The notes below the pieces were generated by a model, which saw only the letters and a list, made by a program, of their open reading frames with translations, searched no databases and was not told the origin of the DNA. From the NCBI RefSeq assembly GCF_009299835.1, contig NZ_VKCZ01000020.1, positions 124,001 to 188,000 on the forward strand: a stretch of 64,000 bases of DNA, read 5' to 3'. Source of the DNA: Microlunatus speluncae. GTDB taxonomy: Bacteria > Actinomycetota > Actinomycetes > Propionibacteriales > Propionibacteriaceae. The position numbers were made by a program, and so were the translations under genes. Positions 32,194 through 39,975 of this stretch are shown here, piece after piece. Numbering within the stretch: the first letter of the stretch is position 1; each line of letters begins with the position of its first letter.

Positions 32194-32909
32194 GACGATG
32201 CCCTTTTCGACGAAGATTTCTTGGCGGTGGTGGTTTTGCGAGCGGTCCTCGATCGCTTGGCCGGGGGTCGGGGGGAGGGGGACTCGGGGCCGGCCCGGAC
32301 GGCGTGCACGATCAGGTCGGCCAGCCGGTCGGCGTGGGCGACAAGATCATGATCGGGATGGTTGCCCCAGTAGGCGAACATGGCGTCGATCGCCGCCTGT
32401 TGGGTGATCGCCATCACCCGGACGTCGAAGTCGCGCAGCTCACCGGCCTGCTGTCCGTGCTGATACATCTGTTCCAGGCCGGGATAGAGGGCCTCGTTGC
32501 TCTCGGCGCCGAAGTGCAGCCGGCCGTCCGACCGGCGCAGGTTGCCGGCCACCTGACCCAGCGCGATCAGCATCGAGCGGTGATCGAGGGCGTAGAGCGC
32601 GAGCTCGTGCAGATGGACGTGGATCCCGGCGATGGTGCCGTCCGCGGCCAGGATCTTCGGCACGACGGCCTCGATCATTCCCTCGAAGCAGTGCTCGACG
32701 ACCTTGACCATCAGGGCGTCCTTGCTCTCGAAGTGGTACGAGATCACGCCCTTGGAAACCCGCAGATCCTTGGCGATCCGGGCCAGCGAGGCATTCGCGA
32801 ACCCGACCTCGGCCAACGTCTCGATCGCCCCGTCGAGGATCTGCTTGCGCCGGGTCGCCTGGATGAAGGTCTCCGCCTTCTGGCCCTCGGACTCAAAATC
32901 TGACCGCAT
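32190..32909 (-). CDS. TetR-family regulator with a Lys/Ser-rich C-terminal tail
   Basis: 239 aa. The helix-turn-helix is ILDGAIETLAEVGFANASLARIAKDL, then RVSKGVISYHFESKDAL. The ligand domain is helical. The last ~25 residues (SRTARKTTTAKKSSSKRASS) are basic and low in complexity, unusual for TetR proteins and perhaps able to contact DNA or RNA. It is translated with the downstream acyltransferase (ATGA overlap), which is its likely target. A strong leaderless promoter lies upstream. Confidence 0.92.
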   Translation of the reverse strand: MRSDFESEGQKAETFIQATRRKQILDGAIETLAEVGFANASLARIAKDLRVSKGVISYHFESKDALMVKVVEHCFEGMIEAVVPKILAADGTIAGIHVHLHELALYALDHRSMLIALGQVAGNLRRSDGRLHFGAESNEALYPGLEQMYQHGQQAGELRDFDVRVMAITQQAAIDAMFAYWGNHPDHDLVAHADRLADLIVHAVRAGPESPSPRPPAKRSRTARKTTTAKKSSSKRASS

Positions 32910-32916
32910 GGCCAGA

Positions 32917-32946
32917 AATATATCCCCAGGGTCAGATACTGAGCAA
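32917..32946 (-). promoter_or_regulatory. Leaderless promoter of the TetR-acyltransferase operon
   Basis: On the minus strand, -35 TTGCTC (32946-32941), 18-bp spacer, -10 TATATT (32922-32917) and seven bases to the ATG at 32909. A CAGGGT/ACCCTG inverted repeat around the -35 region could be the TetR operator. Confidence 0.65.
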
Positions 32947-33073
32947 TTCGGGTAAACCCTGAACCTTCTCGGGCACCGGTCGGTTCTTCACCTAACGGGA
33001 AAGGCTGACGCTTTAGGAACGTTGCAAACCACAAAGTGACAGGAACGTGGGTGAAGCTTGCCGGCGATGCCGG

Positions 33074-34444
33074 TCAGCCGGCGGTCGAACCGCGGGTCGT
33101 CAGCGCGTTCGTCAGCGGCTCGAGGTCGTCGATGATGACGTCGGCGCCGGCCAGGTCGAGCCCGGGCCGGCGGCCCGGCCGGGCGTAGCCGATCACCGGC
33201 ACCCCGGTGATCATGGCGACCTCGACGTCGGTGACCGAGTCGCCGATCAGCAGGCCTTCGGTCGCGGGCCGGCCGAGCCGGACGAGGGCGCGGCGGATCG
33301 GATCCGGATCCGGCTTCATCAGGTCCGGCCGGCCGGGGAGGCGGGCGATCACGCCGGTCACCCGGTCGGCCAGGCCGTGCCGGTCGAGGAAGACGGCGAT
33401 CGCCGGCGCCGAGTTGTTGCTGACGATGATCACCGGCAGCTCGGCGGCCTGGCAGGTCGTGAGCAGCTGAGCGGCGCCGGCGGTGAGCGGGGCCAACTGC
33501 GCGGCCTCCACCTCACCCTGGATGCAGGCCAGCTCCACCGCCGCGGCGGCGTCCGGACCGAGGTGTTGAGGGGTGGCCCAGCGGAGGATCCGCAGCGGGT
33601 CGACGGTGGTCCGAAGCTCCGCGGGCGGATCGACGCCATGTTCGGCCAGGACCTGCCGCATCCGGTCGGCGATCCGGCCGTCGCGGCCCTCGGCGAGCAG
33701 CGGGGTCACCGGACCGTCGAAGTCGAGCAGTAACGCTCTGGTCGGTGCCAGGATGCGGGCCAGGGATTGGTCGAGGGCGGTCGGCGTTTCGTACCGGAGC
33801 ACGGCGATGTCACCCAGTCGGCGTACCTCGGCCAGCCGGACGTGATCATTGATCGGTCCGATCCCGGCCCGGATGAAGCGGGGCGCCCGGTCGTCCCCGA
33901 CGACGATCGGCGCGATCGCCAACTGCAACTCGTCGTAGCAGCGCCGGGCCAGGAACTCGGTCAAGATCATCCCGCCGCCTTCGACCAGCAGCCGGCCGAT
34001 CCCGCGCTCGACGAGATCACGCAACAGCCGGTCGAGATCGATCCGGTCACCGAGGTCGACCACCGACGCCGGAAGGGCTGTCCGGCCGAGCTCGGTCGCC
34101 GCGGGGGACGTCGCGTAAATGATCTTGTCCGCATCGCCGGCCGCGAAGAACGCGGCTCCCGGATCGAGCTCACCGGAGCCGGTGATCGTGATCTTGGTCG
34201 GGTCGACCGGCAGTCCGCGCGCCACGCGGGCCGCCCGGCGCGACTCGGACCTGATCAGCAGCCGTGGATCGTCGCTGCGGATCGTCGTGGCGCCGACCAG
34301 AATGGCATCGTGCCTGGCCCGGACGGCGTCGACCCGGTCGAAGTCGGCCGGGTTGGACAGCAGCAGCCGGTTCGGCGAGGCGTCGTCCAGGTAGCCGTCC
34401 AACGACACGGCGCAACTGAGGGTGACGTACGGGCGGTCGATCAT
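33074..34444 (-). CDS. Fusion of RibD C-terminal-type pyrimidine reductase and HAD phosphatase
   Basis: 456 aa. Residues 1-220 are a dihydrofolate-reductase-like RibD_C domain: PYVTLSCAVSLDGYLDDAS, AILVGATTIRSDDPRL and LLVEGGGMILTEFLARR. Residues ~235-456 are a haloacid dehalogenase-type hydrolase with LLLDFDGPVTPL (nucleophile DFDGP), VIIVSNNSAP (motif II), LMKPDPDPIRRAL (motif III Lys) and LLIGDSVTDVEVA (motif IV). In riboflavin synthesis the reductase step is followed by dephosphorylation by HAD enzymes, so one chain could carry both steps. The deaminase domain that RibD normally fuses to the reductase is encoded separately on the divergent gene. A role in a riboflavin-like or pyrimidine-analogue pathway is inference. 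Confidence 0.85.
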   Translation of the reverse strand: MIDRPYVTLSCAVSLDGYLDDASPNRLLLSNPADFDRVDAVRARHDAILVGATTIRSDDPRLLIRSESRRAARVARGLPVDPTKITITGSGELDPGAAFFAAGDADKIIYATSPAATELGRTALPASVVDLGDRIDLDRLLRDLVERGIGRLLVEGGGMILTEFLARRCYDELQLAIAPIVVGDDRAPRFIRAGIGPINDHVRLAEVRRLGDIAVLRYETPTALDQSLARILAPTRALLLDFDGPVTPLLAEGRDGRIADRMRQVLAEHGVDPPAELRTTVDPLRILRWATPQHLGPDAAAAVELACIQGEVEAAQLAPLTAGAAQLLTTCQAAELPVIIVSNNSAPAIAVFLDRHGLADRVTGVIARLPGRPDLMKPDPDPIRRALVRLGRPATEGLLIGDSVTDVEVAMITGVPVIGYARPGRRPGLDLAGADVIIDDLEPLTNALTTRGSTAG

Positions 34445-34500
34445 GGTCGGTCCCTGCCGATGTGGGACGATCGGAGCAGCCGACCGGCCCAGGGAGACCG

Positions 34501-34959
34501 ATGCAGAACGACCGCCGACCCGCTGATGATCATCACTGGATGCAGCTCGCCGTCGAGCTCGCCCGGCTCTGCCCGCCCAGCGACTCCGCCTTCGCCGTCG
34601 GCGCGGTGATCATCGACGCGGATGGCAACGAACTGGCCCGCGGCTTCTCCCGCGAGTCCGATCGGGTGCACGCCGAGGAGTCCGCGCTCGGCAAGCTCGG
34701 CCCGGACCCGCGCCTGGCCGGGGCGACCCTCTACTCCACCCTCGAGCCATGCTCCATCCGCGCTTCGCGGCCCGACAGTTGCACCCGGCTGACGATCAAG
34801 GCCGGCCTCGCCCGGGTGGTGATCGCCTGGCGCGAGCCGCCGATCTTCGTCGCCCGGTGTGAAGGAGTCGAGCTGCTCCGCGCCGCCGGAATCACCGTCG
34901 ACCTGCTCCCCGAGTTCGAGGCGGCCGCCAAGGAACCGAACGCTCATCTCGGACTCTGA
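34501..34959 (+). CDS. RibD N-terminal-type pyrimidine deaminase, stand-alone
   Basis: 152 aa. Zinc deaminase motifs are HAEESALGKL (His and Glu) and LEPCSIRASRPDSC (two Cys), with the spacing seen in diaminohydroxyphosphoribosylaminopyrimidine deaminases. I start at 34501, with AGGGAG upstream; an ATG 39 bases earlier lies in a less likely context. It is divergent from the reductase-HAD fusion gene, so the two together restore the RibD activity set. Product and pathway are not proven. Confidence 0.85.
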   Translation: MQNDRRPADDHHWMQLAVELARLCPPSDSAFAVGAVIIDADGNELARGFSRESDRVHAEESALGKLGPDPRLAGATLYSTLEPCSIRASRPDSCTRLTIKAGLARVVIAWREPPIFVARCEGVELLRAAGITVDLLPEFEAAAKEPNAHLGL

Positions 34960-35002
34960 TCATCGATCTCGAGACTCGGCAGATCGTGAGCCGCAGCCGG
35001 GG

Positions 35003-36253
35003 TCACTTCTGCGAGCGGGGTAACTCGAACCCCCGGAGTCGCTTCTGGGACAAGGCGAGCAGGGTCGATCCGAGGACGATCACGCCGCCGCCGATGAACG
35101 GCACGCTGGCGCCGAACGGTCCGGTGAGGAGCCCGGTGAGGGCGTGACTGATCGGGACCACGCCCTCGAGTGCCAGGGTCAGCAGCCCCATCACCCGGCC
35201 GATCTCCGCCTTGGGCGTGATGGTCATCAGGTGCGCGAGCAGCAGGGTCCCGTACGCGCCGGTGCCGAGGCCGAGCAGCACCGCCATGGTCACCGCGGCC
35301 TGCAGTGAGGTGGCGATCCCGTGCAGGATCAGCGAGGCGCCCATCACCCCGAGCGCGGTGAACGCGAACAGGCCGGCCCGGGGCGGTCGCTTGATGATCA
35401 GCAGCACGGTCGCGGTCACGGCCGCCCCCAGGCCGAGGCCGCCGAACAGATAACCGACGCCGATCGGTCCCCAGTCGTTCTGGTTGCCGAGCAGCGGGTA
35501 GCCCACCGTGACCGGCCCGGCGAAACCGAAGTTGGTCGCCGCGATGACGACCAGCAGCCAGAAGACCGGCCGGTTGGCCCAGGTCGACTTCAGGCCGGTG
35601 ACAGTCTCGCTGAAGATCGATCGCTCCGACATCATCCGCAGCTCGTACGGCAGCGGCCGCGGCACCCGGAGCAGCAACAGGGAACTGACCGACACCACGA
35701 ACAGGACGGCCGCTCCGCCGAACGCGGCCGCGGGTCCGAACAGGGCGAGCAGCCAGCCGGTCAGCGGCCCGCCGATCACCAGCACCAGGCGCTGCCCGAC
35801 CGTCCGCACCGCCGCCATCCGGCTGAGCTGGTCATCGGAGGCGATCCGGGCCGGCACGGCTCCCATCGCCGGCGCGAAGAAGCCGTCCAGCGCACCGAAG
35901 ATCAGCGCGATCACCAGCAGGCCGACCGCACCGAGCGACTCGGCCCCCAGGAACAGCACCGCCGCGAGCGCGATCAGGATCGCCGCCCGTGCCGTGTCGG
36001 TGACGAGGATGATCCGCTTCGCGCTGACTCGGTCGGCGATGGTGCCGCCGATCAGCAGGATCAGCAGCCGCGGCACCGAGGCCGCGGCCAGGATCAGTCC
36101 GGTCATCGCCGGATCCGTGAACTCGCTGGCGACGACGGAAAGAGCGATGAAATAGACCTGGTCGCCGAGCAGTGACGAGACGAATCCGACGATCCAACCG
36201 ACGACGTTACGCGGCGCGTTCATCGGGAAGACGGCGCGGCGCGGAGCGATCAC
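35003..36253 (-). CDS. Major facilitator superfamily exporter
   Basis: 416 aa with 12 predicted membrane helices. The family motif A region appears as IGGTIADRVSAKRIILVTD between helices 2 and 3, and a second half-motif in YLFGGLGLGAAVTATVLL. It resembles MFS drug or metabolite exporters (MdtG/Bcr-like or actinobacterial tetracycline-type). No regulator is adjacent. The start may be the GTG at 36253 or the ATG at 36223 (MNAPRN). Confidence 0.9.
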   Translation of the reverse strand: MIAPRRAVFPMNAPRNVVGWIVGFVSSLLGDQVYFIALSVVASEFTDPAMTGLILAAASVPRLLILLIGGTIADRVSAKRIILVTDTARAAILIALAAVLFLGAESLGAVGLLVIALIFGALDGFFAPAMGAVPARIASDDQLSRMAAVRTVGQRLVLVIGGPLTGWLLALFGPAAAFGGAAVLFVVSVSSLLLLRVPRPLPYELRMMSERSIFSETVTGLKSTWANRPVFWLLVVIAATNFGFAGPVTVGYPLLGNQNDWGPIGVGYLFGGLGLGAAVTATVLLIIKRPPRAGLFAFTALGVMGASLILHGIATSLQAAVTMAVLLGLGTGAYGTLLLAHLMTITPKAEIGRVMGLLTLALEGVVPISHALTGLLTGPFGASVPFIGGGVIVLGSTLLALSQKRLRGFELPRSQK

Positions 36254-36942
36254 CGCGTCAACCTATTCAGTCCTTGTCGGCTCATCCCTACCCGCTCGTA
36301 GCCATCGACTGCACGTCCCGGTCGGCCCCCGTGAGCCTACGAGTCACCTCTCTTTCCTTCCAAGCGGGACGCTCCGATTCTGGAACCTTCCCGCCACCAT
36401 CGGTGCACCCACCGACTCCCCGACAACAGATCACTCCACCGAACGACACCTCCGCCCGCTCGGACAACACCTCGGCCAACACCCGCTCGGCAGCATGGTG
36501 CCAACGGACAACGCCTTGGAAAGGAGCCCGAACATGCGAACTGCTTCGGACCGCTCGATGCCGGCCGCTCTGCCAACGGAGTCCGTCACCCTCGCGACCT
36601 GTCGGTGGGTGTCGTCGGGGGAGACCCATCGGCACGGTCGCGAACCAAGAACGTCGATCCGGGCACGGACCGGAGGTCGGGTGGCCGCCCACGGAGGTAC
36701 TCCAGGGCCGTGCTCGGATCGGCATCCAGCCTGCCAAACCGGCACCCCGACACGCCCAAATCTCGACGTCCACTTGAGGACATGTCATCAACCGGACACA
36801 GGGTTTCCGATGGGATGCGCGGCGCGTTGGCATAGCTTTAGAAATCGCTTCACACTCCGAATCGACATCATCGCGGACTCGATTCGGCGACCGTCCATGG
36901 CGCCGGTGGACGCGGGGATGACAGGTGCTCAGGGATGTAGTG
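36254..36942. other. Long intergenic region before the tad operon, no convincing gene
   Basis: Nearly 700 bp, with lower GC than its neighbours. Several open frames on both strands exist, but their codon use is unlike nearby genes and their products lack domains. The region probably holds the tad promoter and a long 5' leader. I see no repeat or RNA gene that can be named. Confidence 0.5.
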
Positions 36943-36962
36943 GGTCGCGCCTTCTCGCGACC
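36943..36962 (+). promoter_or_regulatory. Hairpin before the tad operon
   Basis: GGTCGCG (36943-36949) pairs with CGCGACC (36956-36962), loop CCTTCT, directly before the strong AAGGAGG ribosome site (36970-36976). It could be part of a leader that controls translation of the pilin gene. Confidence 0.45.
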
Positions 36963-36982
36963 GTTGACGAAGGAGGATCTCG

Positions 36983-37174
36983 ATGACTCAGCTGCGGCGT
37001 CAGCTCCAGTTCCTGATCGGCACATTCGTCTGGCTGCGGTCGCCGGCCGCGCGGGACGAGCGCGGGCTCAGCCAATCGGCGGAGAACGCGATTCTTCTGG
37101 CCGGCGCCGTCGCGGTGGCGACGATCGTGATCACGACGATCTCGATCTACGTCAGCAACCACCTGCCCAAGTGA
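36983..37174 (+). CDS. Flp-like type IVb prepilin
   Basis: 63 aa behind a strong AAGGAGG ribosome site. A basic N-terminus ends at ERGLSQSAENAILLAGAVAVA: a Gly-containing cleavage region followed by a hydrophobic helix with an early Glu, the class IVb (Flp) prepilin pattern, although it lacks the usual TAVEY sequence. It is the first gene of a tad-type locus and the probable major pilin. No prepilin peptidase gene is found in the window. Confidence 0.75.
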   Translation: MTQLRRQLQFLIGTFVWLRSPAARDERGLSQSAENAILLAGAVAVATIVITTISIYVSNHLPK

Positions 37175-37180
37175 CCTGCC

Positions 37181-37564
37181 ATGAGGGCAACCCACCGGCA
37201 CCGGTCGGAACGCGGGGCCGCCGAGTCGTTGCAGTTGGTGCTGATCTGGCCCGTGGTGCTGCTGGCCACCGTCGCCGTGATCCAGACCGGCCTCTGGCTG
37301 CATGGCCGCAACATCGCGGTGCGGGCCGCCGCGGTCGCGGTTGACGAGGCCCGTGGCGCCACCGGGACGACGGACCGGGGACGAGCCTTGGCCATCGACC
37401 TCGCCACGACCGCGGGTCTGACCGAGGTCAAGGTCGTGGTCCTTCGGATCGGTGACCAGGTCGAGGCCCGGGTGACCGGCCGAGCCGCGGTCATCATCGA
37501 CTTCGGCCTGAGCCGGATGGACGAGCGGGCGGTCGCTCCGCTGGAGCGGGTGCCGGGTCGATGA
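37181..37564 (+). CDS. TadE-like pseudopilin
   Basis: 127 aa. RGAAESLQLVLIWPVVLLATVAVIQTGLWLHGR is the TadE-type cleavage and helix region, followed by a small soluble domain. TadE/TadF proteins are minor pilins of Flp systems. It starts 6 bp after the Flp-like gene and overlaps the next tadE-like gene by 4 bp. Confidence 0.82.
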   Translation: MRATHRHRSERGAAESLQLVLIWPVVLLATVAVIQTGLWLHGRNIAVRAAAVAVDEARGATGTTDRGRALAIDLATTAGLTEVKVVVLRIGDQVEARVTGRAAVIIDFGLSRMDERAVAPLERVPGR

Positions 37565-38028
37565 CCCGGTCCGGCGATGGTCCGCGGCGGCGGCGGACCG
37601 GTGATCGCGTACGTGGTCAACGCGGTGCGGCGACGATCGAGCTGGCCCTGGTGGTTCCGGCACTGATGTTGGTTCTGGGACTACTGATCGCCGGCGGACG
37701 GCTCTGGTACGCGCGGACCGTCGTCGCCGAGGCCGGCTACGCCGCGGCGCGGGCCGGCTCCCTGGCCCGGACCGCCGCCGAAGCCCGGATCGCGGCGGGA
37801 TCGGCGGGAAGACAGTCCCTCGCGACCGCCCGGCTCGACTGCGAGCAGGTCCGGGTGAAGGTGTCGACGGCCGCGTTCCGGGTGCCTGCCGGGCGACCCG
37901 CGACCGTCACGGCGACCATCCGGTGTTCGGTGCCGCTGACCGACGTCGTCCTGCCGGGACTGCCCGGCCGGATCGAGCTGGATGGCACCGGCGCGGCGGC
38001 CCTGGACACGTACCGGGGGCGGGGATGA
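37561..38028 (+). CDS. TadE-like pseudopilin
   Basis: 155 aa. GQRGAATIELALVVPALMLVLGLLIAGGRLWYAR is the canonical TadE N-terminal motif (GxxxxE plus hydrophobic helix). The remaining part is a small periplasmic-type domain with two Cys that may form a disulfide. Overlaps its neighbours on both sides by 4 bp (ATGA). Confidence 0.85.
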   Translation: MTRSGDGPRRRRTGDRVRGQRGAATIELALVVPALMLVLGLLIAGGRLWYARTVVAEAGYAAARAGSLARTAAEARIAAGSAGRQSLATARLDCEQVRVKVSTAAFRVPAGRPATVTATIRCSVPLTDVVLPGLPGRIELDGTGAAALDTYRGRG

Positions 38029-38438
38029 GCGGACCACCGAGCCGCGATCAGCGGGGACAGTCGATCAGCGTGTACGTCCTCGTCGTGCTCGCCGCGTTGA
38101 TCATCAGCGCCGGCCTGGTCATCGACGGCGGACAGAAGATCGCCGCGGCCAGCCGGGCCGAATCGGTGGCCGCCGAGGCCGCCAGGGCCGCGGGCAATGC
38201 CGCGGCGACGCACCGACTGGCCGGGCACAAGAAGGCGTCGGTCGCGGTCCGAGCGGCGAAGAGCTACCTGGCCGGACAGCCGGAGGTGTCCGGCCGGGTC
38301 CAGGTCAGCGGCGGGGTGGTCCGGGTGACCACGGTGGCCACCCGGCCGACGATGTTCCTTGGCGCGATCGGGATCCGGACCGTGACCGCCACCGGCTCGG
38401 CGGAAGCGACGCTCGTCCCGACCGGGGCGGACGGCTGA
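38025..38438 (+). CDS. TadG/TadE-related pilus-assembly protein
   Basis: 137 aa. DQRGQSISVYVLVVLAALIISAGLVIDGGQ matches the Tad_N-type N-terminus of TadG-like and actinobacterial Rv3655-like proteins (GQ, then a hydrophobic helix). It starts with an ATGA overlap and lies before the SAF protein. It is shorter than TadG proper, without the VWA-like domain. Confidence 0.75.
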   Translation: MSGPPSRDQRGQSISVYVLVVLAALIISAGLVIDGGQKIAAASRAESVAAEAARAAGNAAATHRLAGHKKASVAVRAAKSYLAGQPEVSGRVQVSGGVVRVTTVATRPTMFLGAIGIRTVTATGSAEATLVPTGADG

Positions 38439-38476
38439 ACCAGGACGGCGAGACCACCAGGAAGGGGGAGGATCGG

Positions 38477-39187
38477 ATGCTCAGGATCGAGAAACGCGGG
38501 TCGGCCGGGGCCGACACCGCCCCGGAACCCGGGGTCGAGCAGGAGTTCCGGGACGGCGCGACGGCCCAGCCGCCACGGTTGCCCGGGCGGCGGAACCCGA
38601 AGTGGATCGCGCTCGGGGTGATCGCCATCTGCCTCGGCGCCCTGCTCTCGTACGTGATCTATGCCAAGGTCGCGGCCGAGAGCTCGGTACTGATCATGAC
38701 CAAGACCGTCTATCGCGGCTCGGTGATCATGGCCGAGGATCTGGCTCCCGTGACGATCAGCGGCACCGCCGCCGGCAACGCGGTGCTCGCCGACCGAGCC
38801 GGCGAGTTGGTGGGTCGGGCCGCGATCTACGACCTGGTGGCCGGCAGCATCGTGCCGGCCGGGGCGATCGGCGAGGTGATCATTCCGGCCGAGGGCCGGG
38901 CCGTGGCCGGACTCCGCCTGGTCGAGGGGCGGGCGCCGGTCGGGCTGTTGCATCCGGGCTCCGTGATCCGGCTGATCGCGCTGCCTCCGGAGGGTGCCGA
39001 GCCGGACTTCGCCGACCAGTACACGGGGGACGCCTTCCCGGCCACCGTGGTCGACGCCGTGGCCGGGGCGGACGGCATGTCGACCCTGGTCAACGTCGAC
39101 GTCGCGGCCGACCAGGCCGCGGCCGTCGCCTTCCTGGCCGCGCAGGATCGGCTGGCCGCCGTGCGCGACTTCGACGGTGAGCGCTGA
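38477..39187 (+). CDS. SAF-domain membrane protein (CpaB/RcpC-like)
   Basis: 236 aa behind GGGGGAGG. A cytoplasmic N-terminus of ~45 residues precedes one membrane helix (WIALGVIAICLGALLSYVIYA). The SAF domain follows (VLIMTKTVYRGSVIMAEDLAPVTIS and VGRAAIYDLVAGSIVPAGAI), as in CpaB/RcpC pilus-assembly proteins. It probably sits at the cell envelope near the secretion apparatus. Confidence 0.85.
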   Translation: MLRIEKRGSAGADTAPEPGVEQEFRDGATAQPPRLPGRRNPKWIALGVIAICLGALLSYVIYAKVAAESSVLIMTKTVYRGSVIMAEDLAPVTISGTAAGNAVLADRAGELVGRAAIYDLVAGSIVPAGAIGEVIIPAEGRAVAGLRLVEGRAPVGLLHPGSVIRLIALPPEGAEPDFADQYTGDAFPATVVDAVAGADGMSTLVNVDVAADQAAAVAFLAAQDRLAAVRDFDGER

Positions 39188-39190
39188 GCC

Positions 39191-39973
39191 GTGGCGATCA
39201 TCACGCTGACCGCCGCCGGTGGGGCGCCCGGCGCCACCACGACCGCCGTCGGGCTGGCACTCTGCTGGCCGCGCTCGGTGATCTTGGTCGACGCCGACCC
39301 GGGTGCCCACCAGGCGGTGTTGGCCGGGTTCCTGGCCGGTCAGGACCCCGGCGGTCGCGGACTGGTCCGGGTGGCCGAGGCGCACCGGGATCGTCGACCG
39401 CTGCGGGAGGTGATCATCGACCAGTCCCTTCCGCTGACCGGCGACGAGGGCACGCGGCGCCTGTTCCTGCCCGGGTTCGCCAAGCCCGGCAACGCCCGCC
39501 TGTTCTCGGGAGTCTGGCCGGAGTTGATCGAGGCGATGCGCCGGCTGGACGAGTTCGGCATCGACGTGATCATCGACCTCGGTCGCTGTGCCGCGGACGG
39601 ATTGCCGCCGGCGCTGATCGAACGGGCCGACCTGACCGCGGTCGTGCTCCGGTCCAGCCTGCGGTCGGTGATGTCCACCCGGGTGCTGCTGTCGACGCTC
39701 GACGACCAGATCGCTGTGACGGGCGGCTCGGTGAACCTCGGACTGATCGTCATCGGCGACGGGCATCCGTACGCGAGCCGGGAGATCGCCGCGGCACTGG
39801 GCCGGCCGGTCCGGGCCGACCTCGCCCTGGATCCGCCGGCCGCCGAGCACCTGTCGGACGGAGGTCCGCGGCCCCGCCGGTTCGAGCGATCACCCCTGAC
39901 CCGATCGCTGCACACCACCGCGCAGGCACTGCGTGATCATTGCGTCGCGACCGACGAACTGGTCGAGAGGTGA
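39191..39973 (+). CDS. TadZ/CpaE-like ParA-family protein lacking the Walker A lysine
   Basis: 260 aa with the MinD/ParA-like order: AAGGAPGATTTAVGLAL replaces the deviant Walker A, VILVDADPGAHQ is the switch region and DVIIDLGRCA is Walker B-like. The catalytic Lys of KGGxGKT is absent (GAPGATT), so ATP hydrolysis may be weak or absent. In tad loci this protein places the secretion ATPase at the pole. It starts at a GTG 3 bp after the SAF gene. Confidence 0.85.
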   Translation: MAIITLTAAGGAPGATTTAVGLALCWPRSVILVDADPGAHQAVLAGFLAGQDPGGRGLVRVAEAHRDRRPLREVIIDQSLPLTGDEGTRRLFLPGFAKPGNARLFSGVWPELIEAMRRLDEFGIDVIIDLGRCAADGLPPALIERADLTAVVLRSSLRSVMSTRVLLSTLDDQIAVTGGSVNLGLIVIGDGHPYASREIAAALGRPVRADLALDPPAAEHLSDGGPRPRRFERSPLTRSLHTTAQALRDHCVATDELVER

Positions 39974-39975
39974 TC

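Noticed and set aside
36172..36777. 201-codon plus-strand frame before the tad operon
   Set aside because: Codon use and Arg/Ser/Pro-rich composition are unlike genes of this window, there is no ribosome site, and it overlaps the 5' end of the MFS gene.
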